From NCBI GenBank assembly GCA_004294095.1, contig RDZR01000030.1, positions 1 to 64,000 of the forward strand: 64,000 bases of DNA, read 5' to 3'. Position numbers and translations under genes: made by a program. The notes beneath the pieces were generated by a model. That model did no database searches and had not been told where the DNA came from. It saw only the letters and a program-made list of their open reading frames with translations. Of the stretch, positions 25,707 to 34,243 are shown piece after piece. Each line of letters begins with the position of its first letter. The stretch's first letter is position 1. This stretch comes from Verrucomicrobiota bacterium (GTDB lineage: Bacteria; Verrucomicrobiota; Verrucomicrobiia; Verrucomicrobiales; Akkermansiaceae).

Positions 25707-27065
25707 ATGCATGGGCATATGACGGGCCGCGAAATTCGTGAATACCTTGAGCAGGCACAAGTCATGCCGAGCAAACAGTTAGGGCAAAATTTTTTGGTCG
25801 ATCCCAACATGGCCAAGTGGATTGTTGCTCAACTCGATCTTCATACGCATGACGCGGTTTGCGAAGTTGGGCCCGGCACCGGTGCGCTGAGCTCCCATCT
25901 CGTCGGCCACGTGAGGAAGCTCATTTTGATCGAATTCGATGCGCGTCTCGCCACGGCTCTGCGCGAGCGCTACCGCGATGAGCCGACCGTCGAAATTCAC
26001 CACGCCGATGGCGCAAAGTGGGATCGCAGGCTGCTTTTTAAACACCGCCCACTGAAATTTTTAGGAAATTTACCGTATTCTTCCGGGGGTGCGATTTTAA
26101 AAAATTTGCTGACGAGGCCGCATCCATTTGATCGCGCGGTGATCATGTTGCAAAAGGAAGTCATTGAAAGATTGGCCGCCGAGCCGGGCTCAAAAAATTA
26201 CGGCATCCTCACGCTGCGGATGCAGGCGCATTGGAAAATTCAGCCCCTACGCAACGTCCCGCCCGAAGCATTTTTCCCGCGACCAACGATTGATTCCTCA
26301 GTGGCCCTGCTGATGCCACGCGGCGATGAGCTGCCGCAAGTCAACGATCGCTACTTCGATACGCTCATCCGCAGCGGCTTTGCACAACGGCGCAAACAAC
26401 TCAAAAAACAACTGCCCAAGGAGGCAAACTGGAGCGAAATTTTCCAACAGTTAGAAATTTCTGAAACCACTCGCGCCGAACAACTTTCCTTGCGCCAATG
26501 GATCGAGCTCGCCCGCGCTTATGATGACCATCCACTCAAATCAACTCCGCAGTCAGCGGATGAATCCTTCGATGTGGTCGATGCGCAAGACCAAGTGATC
26601 GGCCAAGCGACGCGGCGTGAAGTGCACGAAAAAACGCTCTGGCATCGCGCGGTGCACGTCCTTGTTTTTAATGCCAAAGGTGAAGTCCTGCTGCAAAAAC
26701 GCTCGCTCACCAAAGATACCTGCCCGGGCCTGTGGGACTCAAGTGTCTCAGGCCATCTCGATGCGGGGGAAAATTACGCAGAAGCGGCGCGGCGCGAGCT
26801 GTTAGAAGAAATGGGAATTGCCCATGACGGCGAATTGCAGCCTTTGGAAAAAATGGCTCCTTGCGCCGAAACGGGTTGGGAATTTGTCGCGCTCTATCAG
26901 ATTTTCTACGATGGAAAAATCCGCTTCCCGTGCGCGGAAATTGAATCTGCAATGTGGTTTCCCGTGGCAGAAATCAACGCATGGACTGCAGCGAACCCAC
27001 AAGATTTTGCGAGTGGATTTCTCACCTGCTGGCGGGCGTGGTGCAATCACCGCACCCAAGCCTAA
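25707..27065 (+). CDS. ksgA: KsgA 16S rRNA dimethyltransferase fused to a Nudix domain
   Basis: A 452-residue two-domain protein. Residues about 1-270 are RsmA/KsgA: LGQNFLVDP (25-33), SAM-binding EVGPGTGALS (53-62), catalytic NLPY (121-124) and the C-terminal FAQRRKQLKKQL helix. KsgA dimethylates two adjacent adenines near the 3' end of 16S rRNA. A short polar linker leads to residues about 286-452, a Nudix hydrolase of the IDI/YfcD type with a complete Nudix box at 349-371 (G349, E355, R363-E364, E367-E368, G370). The fused frame is continuous. The start could also be ATG 25719 (MTGREIREYL). The Nudix substrate is unknown. Confidence 0.92.
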   Translation: MHGHMTGREIREYLEQAQVMPSKQLGQNFLVDPNMAKWIVAQLDLHTHDAVCEVGPGTGALSSHLVGHVRKLILIEFDARLATALRERYRDEPTVEIHHADGAKWDRRLLFKHRPLKFLGNLPYSSGGAILKNLLTRPHPFDRAVIMLQKEVIERLAAEPGSKNYGILTLRMQAHWKIQPLRNVPPEAFFPRPTIDSSVALLMPRGDELPQVNDRYFDTLIRSGFAQRRKQLKKQLPKEANWSEIFQQLEISETTRAEQLSLRQWIELARAYDDHPLKSTPQSADESFDVVDAQDQVIGQATRREVHEKTLWHRAVHVLVFNAKGEVLLQKRSLTKDTCPGLWDSSVSGHLDAGENYAEAARRELLEEMGIAHDGELQPLEKMAPCAETGWEFVALYQIFYDGKIRFPCAEIESAMWFPVAEINAWTAANPQDFASGFLTCWRAWCNHRTQA

Positions 27066-27085
27066 ATTGACATCAGCCTGGCTGC

Positions 27086-27781
27086 TTACCAATTGATGTT
27101 TTGGCCACGCGTATCGACGTGTGTGAAGCCAGAATAACCACCAATGCCGCCTTTGAATAATCCGCGGTCTCTCAAGCTGCGCGAAGCTGCCGTCACTTGA
27201 CTCGCACTGACGGACATTTCAAAATCCACTGCCACATTAGCTTGATGCCATGAATTCCGCCGCGCACCTGCACAACGGGCATTGTAGCTAGGGCTCCGAT
27301 ATGCAGAAACAACTTCTATCTCAGATTGTCCCATTTCTTGGGAAATACGGTCAATCACTCGCAATGTGTAGCCCATGCGGGACCACCAAACCTTCGGCGG
27401 CAAGGTATTCCAAAGGGAGCCTTTTTGCTTGGCATGTGCGGAAATGAATTGGGCGGTGGAAATGTTCTTCAGCTTCAGGCTGCTGATGTAGCGCGTGTAT
27501 TCCTTAAGTGCTGGGCCTTGCTGATATGCCCACTCCGCTGGCAATCCCGATAAATCAATGCGGTTGCACACCTTAGCCTGTTTCGGCTGCTTGGTATTGA
27601 CGGTCACGTTAGGCCGTTCTGCCGTTTTCCTACCAAATGAAAAAGCGTGGGCTGGCGCCGCGCTTGCAATCAATCCGAGACCCAGAACTCCAAGAGAGCC
27701 GATCGCTTTCCGGCGGTCCAACGGGTGATGGAATTCGCTGGTTGTGTCTTGGGAGTCGGTCTGCTGATTGATTGGAAACAT
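27086..27781 (-). CDS. M15/DUF882-type peptidoglycan peptidase-like protein
   Basis: A 231-residue exported protein. Its N-terminus has DRRKAIGSLGVLGLGLIA (22-39), Tat-like, with AHA as a likely cleavage site near 44-46. The catalytic-type region has SAYRSPSYNARC (159-170), then H179, D186 (ANVAVDF) and HVD (H221, D223), which fit the zinc ligands of D,D-carboxypeptidase M15A/DUF882 proteins. It probably trims peptide cross-links in the cell wall. No operon partner is visible. The gene lies in a stretch almost free of the TGTTAGA word. Confidence 0.82.
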   Translation of the reverse strand: MFPINQQTDSQDTTSEFHHPLDRRKAIGSLGVLGLGLIASAAPAHAFSFGRKTAERPNVTVNTKQPKQAKVCNRIDLSGLPAEWAYQQGPALKEYTRYISSLKLKNISTAQFISAHAKQKGSLWNTLPPKVWWSRMGYTLRVIDRISQEMGQSEIEVVSAYRSPSYNARCAGARRNSWHQANVAVDFEMSVSASQVTAASRSLRDRGLFKGGIGGYSGFTHVDTRGQNINW

Positions 27782-28382
27782 GGCTGGTGAGCAATTTAGG
27801 ATTGGGACGTTTAGACATCAGCTCATTGCGTGCCGAGATCGTTTTTTTCTGCTCTCGTTAGAAAACAATTCACGCACCCAATCAGACGATCGATTTAGCG
27901 CAAGCAAAAAAATACAAAAAATTTGCCTTCAACTAGGGAACATGGTTTTTAAAAAAACGCGCTTTTGACCTAGCCTTCATTTGAAAAGCACACCTTGAGT
28001 TTGAGAAATGCACCCCAAGCGTCACTTTTCCATTAAAAAAATAGGCCGCCGGAGCACCCACCCCGGCGGCCAAGTTGTTCAACACTGCTCACATGCGAAA
28101 TATTTTTCACAAAGAGATGCAAACAACTACTGTTCACCCTTACATGATGATACGAACTTTCATTCGCATCTTCCCTAAAATAGAGTGCAAAAGATTGCGA
28201 ATGTTCAATTTTTGCTGAAAATTTTTTCTTTTGGGCAACCATTCTTTCCTTGACGACCATCAAAAAATAGTTGATGGCTTAACGATTCAAAAAATGCGTG
28301 TTACACGTTTGTTTGAAAATTTGAAAAAACTTATTGTCAAACAAAAAAAACCTGCTCTTCTTATCTCAAACCTGAAAACATT
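27782..28382. other. AT-rich 600-bp intergenic region
   Basis: No protein gene is supported. The region holds a strong minus-strand terminator (28033-28071) that does not belong to any recognised gene, a short palindrome CGTGTTACACG at 28297-28307 that could be an operator, and the leader of the 28,383 gene. A short frame at 28033-28263 runs through the terminator and is rejected. An unannotated minus-strand small RNA between about 28072 and 28340 would explain the terminator. Confidence 0.5.
28033..28071 (-). terminator. Rho-independent terminator, minus strand
   Basis: A perfect 9-bp stem GGCCGCCGG/CCGGCGGCC (28044-28052 and 28063-28071) with a 10-nt loop. On the minus strand it is followed within two bases by a run of seven T (A-run at 28035-28041 on the plus strand). 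Nothing recognised is transcribed into it from the right. Confidence 0.8.
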
Positions 28383-29504
28383 ATGAAAAAAATTACTCTC
28401 TGGACCATTTACCTAGCATCCGCAGTGAGTGCCATTTCGGCGCAGACTGTCACCACTGGTGCAGTTGGGTATAACAGAATTACCTGCCCAACCAACGCAG
28501 ACACCATCGTTGGCGTGCCATTCCAAGCACAAGGCAGCATCGCCTGCCGTTTGAATGCAGCTCCGGCAGTCAGCGGCTCCAAAGCCACTCTAACACTCAA
28601 CCTCAGCACCCTTACCCCAGGCGGCCTAACAGGCCACTACGTGCGCTTCGTCGGCGGCACCCGCGATGGCCGCTGGTATGATGTCCTAACCGCCTCGCCA
28701 GACACAAACACCGCAAGCACCGTCACCATCAATTTGAATGGAGACAATCTCGCTGGCGTGCTCAATGGAAATTCTTTGGTCATTGCTCGTTATTGGACGC
28801 TTGCTACGCTCTTCCCACCTGCTCAAGCAACATCATCTTGGGCTGAGACACCTCCTGGCTCCGGTAACTTTGTGCCTAATGGACATGCGGTTGTTGCGTC
28901 GGGGGGGACTACTGCAAGTCAGCGCCGCACTCAATTAGGTTTGCCGAACTTGACTGGCACAGGCATCGATCGGCCGGGTGTTGATACATTTTACATTACT
29001 GGAGGTGAGTGGCGCAAGCAAGGCATAGCTGGCAATTTTGGGACTACCATTTTGTTTCCGGATTCTCACATGAGCATTAGTCATCCATCGAGCGTAACAC
29101 GTCCTACAATTTTTAGGAGCTTTGGTGACGTGGTTCACACTCCTTTCACGATTCCTTTGGCCACCAATGTGACAGGTAAACGTGACTCCTATATTGCTAT
29201 TCCACGTCCCATTCCACTTCGTCTCAACCAGCTTAATCTTCTCGAATCGGGTGCCTTTGTTCAAAGCGCGAATATATCAGCAAGTGGGCGCCAAGATGAA
29301 CTTTTAGTGTATGCCACACCCAGTTCTTTCTTAAATAAAACTCCAACATCATCTTATTTTGCGTTCGGTGGAAATTGGAGAATTCAAGGTGATACCAATC
29401 CTCAAAATACCGCTATCATTCCTGCAGGAGCTGCAATTACCGTGCGGAAAGCTCCTACATTGGGCGGAGTGACTACTCATTGGCTGAATACTCCCACTTA
29501 TTAA
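28383..29504 (+). CDS. Secreted TIGR02597-like protein
   Basis: A 373-residue protein with a clear signal peptide (MKKITLWTIYLASAVSAISA, cleavage before QTV). The mature part begins TTGAVGYNRITCPTNADTIV, is rich in Thr, Gly and Asn, and appears all-beta. This N-terminal pattern fits, from memory, the TIGR02597 family of exported proteins found as paralogues in Verrucomicrobia. No catalytic motif is visible; a surface or matrix role is possible. A PEP-CTERM gene follows 20 bp downstream and is probably co-transcribed. Only two TGTTAG-type words occur, both in the first 250 bp. Confidence 0.6.
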   Translation: MKKITLWTIYLASAVSAISAQTVTTGAVGYNRITCPTNADTIVGVPFQAQGSIACRLNAAPAVSGSKATLTLNLSTLTPGGLTGHYVRFVGGTRDGRWYDVLTASPDTNTASTVTINLNGDNLAGVLNGNSLVIARYWTLATLFPPAQATSSWAETPPGSGNFVPNGHAVVASGGTTASQRRTQLGLPNLTGTGIDRPGVDTFYITGGEWRKQGIAGNFGTTILFPDSHMSISHPSSVTRPTIFRSFGDVVHTPFTIPLATNVTGKRDSYIAIPRPIPLRLNQLNLLESGAFVQSANISASGRQDELLVYATPSSFLNKTPTSSYFAFGGNWRIQGDTNPQNTAIIPAGAAITVRKAPTLGGVTTHWLNTPTY

Positions 29505-29524
29505 GTAATTACTATAAACAATCC

Positions 29525-30178
29525 ATGAAACCATTAATTTACTCTTTTAGTCTGTTGTCTTTAGTTTGCCTAAACGCATTTGCTGGTTCTTCACTGCAAT
29601 ATGAATATTTTGCGATGAATGACGCAAGCGGTAACCCGATCCTTACCGGCGGCGGTGTCTTTGCAATGATTCTTGATAATGATCAAAACGGATCACTTCC
29701 TGGCGGATTTACCTACACGCCAAATCTTTTTCAAAGTGCAAATCCAACAAATGCATCTGCATTGGCATTAGCCTTTGGCGGGCAAGCTCTCAACGTTGGG
29801 ACTAATATTGGTGGCAATATCATCCATGAGCTTAAAATTATTGATAATCTAGACAGTGGAATTCCAGGCTACATCCAAGGTGTTGCTGCATTCGACGACA
29901 GCTTGATAAATACTCGTTATGGTATTTATTGGTTCCCAGGCTTTGTAGTTGGGCAAACAATACCCACAAATGCTCCATTTCAAGTTGGTGCTGTAGTTGA
30001 TGGCACGCTTGCCGATCTTAGGAGGACAGGATTCGTTACTCCTCCAAACAATGTGGAGCGTGCTTGGTCCGCATCCGACTTTAACATAAATGCCATCGTC
30101 GTCCCAGAGCCTAGCTCGCTGCTTTTGAGCAGTCTTGCTTTATCTGGCTTATTCATTCGTCGCCGCGCAGCGAACTGA
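29525..30178 (+). CDS. PEP-CTERM sorted exported protein
   Basis: A 217-residue protein with an N-terminal signal (KPLIYSFSLLSLVCLNAFAG). The C-terminus has VPEPSS, a hydrophobic helix (LLLSSLALSGLF) and IRRR, the standard PEP-CTERM tripartite sorting signal. Such proteins are exported, processed by an exosortase (not in this window) and tied to exopolysaccharide. The mature domain is not recognised. ATG 29525 was chosen since it gives a proper signal peptide. A terminator follows at 30201-30236. Confidence 0.85.
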   Translation: MKPLIYSFSLLSLVCLNAFAGSSLQYEYFAMNDASGNPILTGGGVFAMILDNDQNGSLPGGFTYTPNLFQSANPTNASALALAFGGQALNVGTNIGGNIIHELKIIDNLDSGIPGYIQGVAAFDDSLINTRYGIYWFPGFVVGQTIPTNAPFQVGAVVDGTLADLRRTGFVTPPNNVERAWSASDFNINAIVVPEPSSLLLSSLALSGLFIRRRAAN

Positions 30179-30200
30179 TCGAGAGAAGGCACTATATTTC

Positions 30201-30236
30201 AAAAGCCTGATTCCTTCTACGGGATCAGGCTTTTTT
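30201..30236 (+). terminator. Rho-independent terminator after PEP-CTERM gene
   Basis: The stem AAAGCCTGATTCC/GGGATCAGGCTTT has one G-T wobble, a short TTCTAC loop and a run of T on the plus strand. It ends the 28,383-30,178 transcription unit. Confidence 0.85.
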
Positions 30237-30386
30237 GATGCTTGCATGGTAGAAACTCTCCGATGGGAGTTCATATGGTGCAACCGTGCTAGGCCTTAGA
30301 ATGATCGGTTAGACAAAGTATGGAAAGCGCAAGAAATGCCATGATGGATTGGCAAGCCCACACAGCCTGAGCATGAGAAATGCGAA

Positions 30387-30827
30387 TTAGGCGATTTCTT
30401 GTTGATGGAATGCCAGCCAGTCATCGAGCTGATTGAGCTGGATCGCATCCAGAATTTTCCCTTCATCTGGGATGTGATTCGCACTGAGAATCGAGGTGCG
30501 CACATCGTCGGTGTGATGGTAACCAACGATGGCAGCATTCAGTGCGTCCACCACGGCGGCATCGACTGAGCCACCACATCGAGCGATGATCCATGCTTCA
30601 CACTGCGGATAGGTCGGTTTTTCGCTTTGGATAAAGTGAGTAAATGCCGCGGCATCGATCTTTAAGGCGCTAAGCACCATCAGATCGTAGCCCGGCGCAC
30701 AGCTTGGATAATCCGGATGGCTTTTGCCAGCGGCAGTAAGCGACGCCTTCTGCCACAACCGCGGCAAATGCAAAATTCCGAGTGGCCCGGCCGTGCCGGA
30801 ACTAATGAGTGGGATGATTTTTGGCAT
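30387..30827 (-). CDS. DUF5069 domain-containing protein
   Basis: A 146-residue cytoplasmic protein. PLGILHLPRLWQKASLTAAG (15-34), a DY pair, GYDLMVLSALKIDAAAF and a final LDDWLAFHQQE match the DUF5069 pattern (iron-sulphur and catalytic motifs absent). The family is common in Verrucomicrobia and Planctomycetes and has no known function. It stands alone on the minus strand. Composition and lack of the TGTTAGA word fit the surrounding word-poor segment. Confidence 0.7.
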   Translation of the reverse strand: MPKIIPLISSGTAGPLGILHLPRLWQKASLTAAGKSHPDYPSCAPGYDLMVLSALKIDAAAFTHFIQSEKPTYPQCEAWIIARCGGSVDAAVVDALNAAIVGYHHTDDVRTSILSANHIPDEGKILDAIQLNQLDDWLAFHQQEIA

Positions 30828-30869
30828 AAATGGTTGGATGGAGATTGAACGCTAAAATCTGGCATTCCT

Positions 30870-30898
30870 TTGACACGGATGCAAGGCAACCATTTTAT
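30870..30898 (+). promoter_or_regulatory. Candidate sigma-70 promoter
   Basis: A perfect TTGACA (30870-30875), a 17-bp spacer and TTTTAT (30893-30898; four of six matches to TATAAT). It points toward the HAD gene at 31130, leaving a long leader that contains two hairpins (30976-30992 and 31009-31079). Confidence 0.35.
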
Positions 30899-30975
30899 TT
30901 TGAGCTTAGAATTCGCGGTGCACACCTGCTTGCACCAAGTTATGAATGAGTCCGCGTCTCTCGCCCTCAAGGAGC

Positions 30976-30992
30976 GTGGGCATCTTGCCCAC
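30976..30992. repeat. Short palindrome GTGGGCA-TCT-TGCCCAC
   Basis: A perfect 7-bp inverted repeat with a 3-nt loop. It stands 17 bp left of the larger inverted repeat at 31009-31079. Similar GGGCATCTTGCCC palindromes are, from memory, common intergenic repeats in related genomes. Confidence 0.75.
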
Positions 30993-31008
30993 ATTCTTCG
31001 GAAGCACA

Positions 31009-31079
31009 GTGGCGGCGGATTGCATCCGCCACGCCAATCGTGCAAAAAAAACGGCTTGGCGGATGCAATCCGCCGCCAC
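31009..31079. repeat. Perfect 23-bp inverted repeat with 25-nt loop
   Basis: The left arm is at 31009-31031 and the right arm at 31057-31079. Each arm is built on GGCGGATTGCATCCGCC-type sequence and is itself partly palindromic. The loop contains an A-run. There is no T-run after the right arm, so it is a poor terminator. It looks like a REP-type intergenic element or the remnant of a MITE. Confidence 0.85.
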
Positions 31080-31129
31080 AGCTCAAATTCACTCTTGTCG
31101 ATCGCGTTCAGAACCACCATTGCACTGAG

Positions 31130-31795
31130 ATGAAAATTGCAGCGGTGATGTTTGATTTTGATGGCGTTTTAGTAGATACCGAGTGGGCCATCTATCAGGC
31201 ATGGAGCCGCACCTATCAGGACTACGGCCAACGTCTTGAATTGGCCGACTACACGCGCTGCATCGGCTCAGACTTTGCGACATGGTCGCCCAAAAATCAG
31301 TTAGAAGAACTCACCAGCCTCGAATTCGATTGGACGGCGCTCGATGCGAACAGGCAGCAAGAAATCATGCGTGATCTTGAGCCCGAAGGCGCCATGAGCG
31401 GTGCCGAAAAATGTCTCGCCACATTGCAGGCAATGCGTGTCCCTTGTGCCGTGGTTTCCAGCTCATCGCACGCATGGGTGGATACGTGGTTGGAAAAAAT
31501 CAAACTCCGCGATTATTTTTCAGCAGTCGTGTGCCGAGGTGATGCGCCGCGCATCAAGCCCGCGCCAGACTTATTTTTGGAAGCGGCTCGATGCCTCGGT
31601 GTCGCCCCGCAGAACACGCTGGTGCTCGAAGATTCTCTCAATGGACTGCGCGCCGCCAAGGCCGCTGGCATGAAAACGTGGATCGTGCCAAATCGCATCA
31701 CCACGGGCTTGGACTTCTCAACGGCAGATGGCGTATTTCCAAATCTTGGTGAAGTAGCAAGCCGCCTAACAGAATCAATCGTAATTTCTTGTTAG
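31130..31795 (+). CDS. HAD phosphatase, beta-phosphoglucomutase-like
   Basis: A 221-residue HAD hydrolase. Motif I FDFDGVLVDTEWA (8-20), motif II VVSSSSHA, motif III lysine in RIKPAPDLF and motif IV VLEDSLNG are present. The helical cap at about 20-85 is the subfamily I type shared with beta-phosphoglucomutase and sugar-phosphate phosphatases; the substrate is open. The start ATG 31130 excludes 30 unlikely residues upstream. It is followed by rph 61 bp downstream on the same strand. Confidence 0.88.
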   Translation: MKIAAVMFDFDGVLVDTEWAIYQAWSRTYQDYGQRLELADYTRCIGSDFATWSPKNQLEELTSLEFDWTALDANRQQEIMRDLEPEGAMSGAEKCLATLQAMRVPCAVVSSSSHAWVDTWLEKIKLRDYFSAVVCRGDAPRIKPAPDLFLEAARCLGVAPQNTLVLEDSLNGLRAAKAAGMKTWIVPNRITTGLDFSTADGVFPNLGEVASRLTESIVISC

Positions 31796-31856
31796 ATTAA
31801 AATTTCTCCAGTGCACAGGCTTGCCATTCATGTGCAGCTTGGCATTGACTCACCAG

Positions 31857-32636
31857 ATGACACGCACCGATGGCCGCCAAGTAGATCAGCTCCGCCCAAT
31901 TTCTTTCATCCCAAACGTGGCCGCGCACGCCACCGGCTCGGTGCTGGTATCGTTTGGCAACACACGCGTCATTTGCTCCGCAACGGTCGAGGAGGATGTG
32001 CCGCGGTGGATGCGTGCACAACGCGTCGAAGGTGGCTGGCTGACGGCTGAATACTCGATGCTGCCTTACTCGACTCTCGAACGCAAAGCACGCGACATCA
32101 ATCGCGGCAAAATCGATGGCCGCTCATCCGAGATCCAGCGCCTCATCGGCCGTGCCCTGCGCGCCGTAGTGGATCTTAAAAAATTCGGGCAACGCACGAT
32201 TTGGATCGATTGCGATGTCTTACAAGCAGATGGCGGCACGCGCACGGCATCCATCACCGGCGGCTGCGTGGCGATGGCGATCGCCTTCAATCGCCTGCTC
32301 GGCGAAGGGAAAATCAAACATTTCCCGCTCAAAAAACTCGTCGCCGCAGTGTCCGCAGGCGTCAACGACGGCACACCCCTGTTAGATCTCGATTATCTCG
32401 AAGACAAAGCGGCGAGTGTGGACTTCAACATCGTCATGACCGAGGCCAATGAATACGTCGAAGTTCAAGGCAGCGGCGAAGAAGCCGTGTTTTCATCTGA
32501 GCAAATGACGGCGATGTTAGATCTTTGCCGCAAGGGCATTGCTGAAATCATTTCACTGCAACGCGCAGCGATTCTCACCGCAGATCGAGCCGCACCAGCG
32601 GACCTTTCCTCGCTGATGGCCGCCTTCAAGAGCTGA
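31857..32636 (+). CDS. rph: Ribonuclease PH
   Basis: A 259-residue phosphorolytic exonuclease that trims tRNA 3' ends. It begins RTDGRQVDQLRPI, carries TVEEDVPRWMR, the EYSMLPYST segment, GRSSEIQRLIGRALR (phosphate-binding arginines) and CDVLQADGGTRTASITGG, which are full RNase PH signatures. The start at 31857 gives the usual N-terminus. Its 3' end overlaps the convergent serS by 11 bp. Confidence 0.96.
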   Translation: MTRTDGRQVDQLRPISFIPNVAAHATGSVLVSFGNTRVICSATVEEDVPRWMRAQRVEGGWLTAEYSMLPYSTLERKARDINRGKIDGRSSEIQRLIGRALRAVVDLKKFGQRTIWIDCDVLQADGGTRTASITGGCVAMAIAFNRLLGEGKIKHFPLKKLVAAVSAGVNDGTPLLDLDYLEDKAASVDFNIVMTEANEYVEVQGSGEEAVFSSEQMTAMLDLCRKGIAEIISLQRAAILTADRAAPADLSSLMAAFKS

Positions 32637-33909
32637 TCGATTCCGCACCGAAATAGGGCACCAACGCAGTCGGAATACGAATCGAGCCATCAGGCATTTG
32701 GCATTGTTCTAACAGCGCTACAAACAAACGCGGCAGCGCGGTGCCAGATCCATTGAGTGTGTATGGAAAACGGTTTTTCCCTTCGCCGTCCTTAAAGCGC
32801 AGCTTCATGCGGCGGGCTTGGTAATCGGTAAAGCATGAGCAGCTTGAGACTTCTAAATATTTCCCATGGCCAGGAGCCCAGACCTCGATGTCGTAAGTTT
32901 TTGCGGAAGCAAATCCCATGTCACCGGTGCACAACGCAATCGTGCGATAGTGCAGACCCAACTGTTGTAAAATCGACTCTGCATCGGCAGTGAGATTTTC
33001 TAACACATCAAATCCATGCTCGGGATGCACGATTTGCACCAGCTCGACTTTATCGAACTGATGCATGCGAATGATGCCTTTGTTATCGCGGCCTGCGGAG
33101 CCTGCCTCGCGGCGAAAACACGGCGTGTAGGCCACCAATCGAATCGGCAACTCTGCCTCGGCGAGCAGGCGATCTCGATACAAATTCGTCACCGGCACTT
33201 CGGCGGTCGGCGCAAGGAACATGCGGTGGATGCCGTGCTCATCTGGATCGGTGCCATACATGTCATCTTCAAATTTTGGCAACTGCCCAGTGCCCTCCAT
33301 GCACTCGCGCTTGACGACGTGCGGCACGTTGACTTCTTCATAGCCGCGAGCGACTTGCTGATCTAACAAAAATTGAATCAACGCGCGTTCTAACTTTGCC
33401 CCGCGTCCACGATAAACGACGTAGCCAGAGCCGGCGATGCGGATGCCGTCCTCCCAAGAAATCAAGCCGTGGAGATTGGCGAGCTCGACGTGGTCTTTCG
33501 GCGCATCGAGTGCAGGCTGCTCGCCCCAAGTGCGGATCACTGGATTGGCCGATTCATCTGCTCCGAGTGGGCATGATGCATCTGGCACATTCGGAATATG
33601 CAGAAGCAGCTCGGTTTGGCTCGCACTAGCGGCTTCGGCCTGCTGATCTAACAGCTCGATTTGTTCATTGATTCCGCGCACTTCAGCTTCGATCGCAGAG
33701 GTGTCATGGCCTTGGCCTTTGGCAGCACCGATTTGCTTGGAGAGCGATTTGCGGCTACTTTGAAGCTGTTGTTTTTGAGTCTCTGCAATGCGCCGCGCCT
33801 CGTCAAAGGCGAGCACTTCATCGATTCGTTTCCAATGATCTGCCCCCCGACATTTGAGACGATCTTGGATGGCAGTTGGGTTTTCGCGAATGGCGCGGAT
33901 ATCGAGCAT
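32626..33909 (-). CDS. serS: Seryl-tRNA synthetase
   Basis: A 427-residue class IIa synthetase. It has an N-terminal tRNA-binding coiled coil (about residues 30-105), motif 2 around PCFRREAGSAGRDNKGI and motif 3 around NGSGTALPRLFVALLEQ. The length and ending are usual. It charges tRNA-Ser and is the source of Ser-tRNA for selenocysteine where present. Confidence 0.97.
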   Translation of the reverse strand: MLDIRAIRENPTAIQDRLKCRGADHWKRIDEVLAFDEARRIAETQKQQLQSSRKSLSKQIGAAKGQGHDTSAIEAEVRGINEQIELLDQQAEAASASQTELLLHIPNVPDASCPLGADESANPVIRTWGEQPALDAPKDHVELANLHGLISWEDGIRIAGSGYVVYRGRGAKLERALIQFLLDQQVARGYEEVNVPHVVKRECMEGTGQLPKFEDDMYGTDPDEHGIHRMFLAPTAEVPVTNLYRDRLLAEAELPIRLVAYTPCFRREAGSAGRDNKGIIRMHQFDKVELVQIVHPEHGFDVLENLTADAESILQQLGLHYRTIALCTGDMGFASAKTYDIEVWAPGHGKYLEVSSCSCFTDYQARRMKLRFKDGEGKNRFPYTLNGSGTALPRLFVALLEQCQMPDGSIRIPTALVPYFGAESISS

Positions 33910-34167
33910 GGCGCGGCAAATTTCACGGGATCGAGCCGTGGAAGCAACGCGAATTTTGGTAGATCTTCATTCTTTGTGGCATCACAAGCCTTTGCTCCTT
34001 CTTTTTTAGCTTCTTCCCGCTGTCATTTTCCATCGCGCCATGCGTATTTTTTGCTTTTTCGACTTTTATTTGTCCAATCTAGGTGTATTTTTAGGTTGTT
34101 CAGTGTTGACTGGATAAAGTTTAGCCAAAAAGCGATCGTGTTAGATTACTGAGGAGATATCTTAACG

Positions 34168-34209
34168 ATGATATGCTTAGTTAAGCTTTTTAAAAGAAAC
34201 GCGCTGTGA
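34168..34209 (+). CDS. Possible 13-residue leader peptide
   Basis: ATG 34168 opens a frame of 13 codons (MICLVKLFKRNAL, stop TGA 34207-34209). AGGAG at 34152-34156 lies about 11 bases upstream, a plausible ribosome site. The stop codon adjoins the left arm of the hairpin at 34197-34236. Position before a strong hairpin is what an attenuator leader would show, but such a short frame can arise by chance. Confidence 0.3.
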   Translation: MICLVKLFKRNAL

Positions 34210-34243
34210 AATCCGGGGGGGGTATCCAGCGCGTTTTTCTTTT
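34197..34243 (+). terminator. Terminator or attenuator hairpin with G8 loop
   Basis: The stem AAACGCGCTG/CAGCGCGTTT (34197-34206 and 34227-34236) is perfect over 10 bp and followed by TTTTTCTTTTTT-type DNA on the plus strand. The 20-nt loop holds a run of eight G (34215-34222). It lies about 50 bp before the GTG start of the NMP kinase. An alternative small stem CTTAAC/GTTAAG (34161-34166, 34180-34185) lies upstream. Confidence 0.7.

Noticed and set aside
28033-28263. 76-residue minus-strand frame
   Set aside because: It runs through the terminator stem and has no recognisable sequence, so a small RNA or no gene is more likely.
30870-31133. 87-residue plus-strand frame upstream of the HAD gene
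   Set aside because: Most of it encodes the palindromic repeats and it lacks a plausible start.
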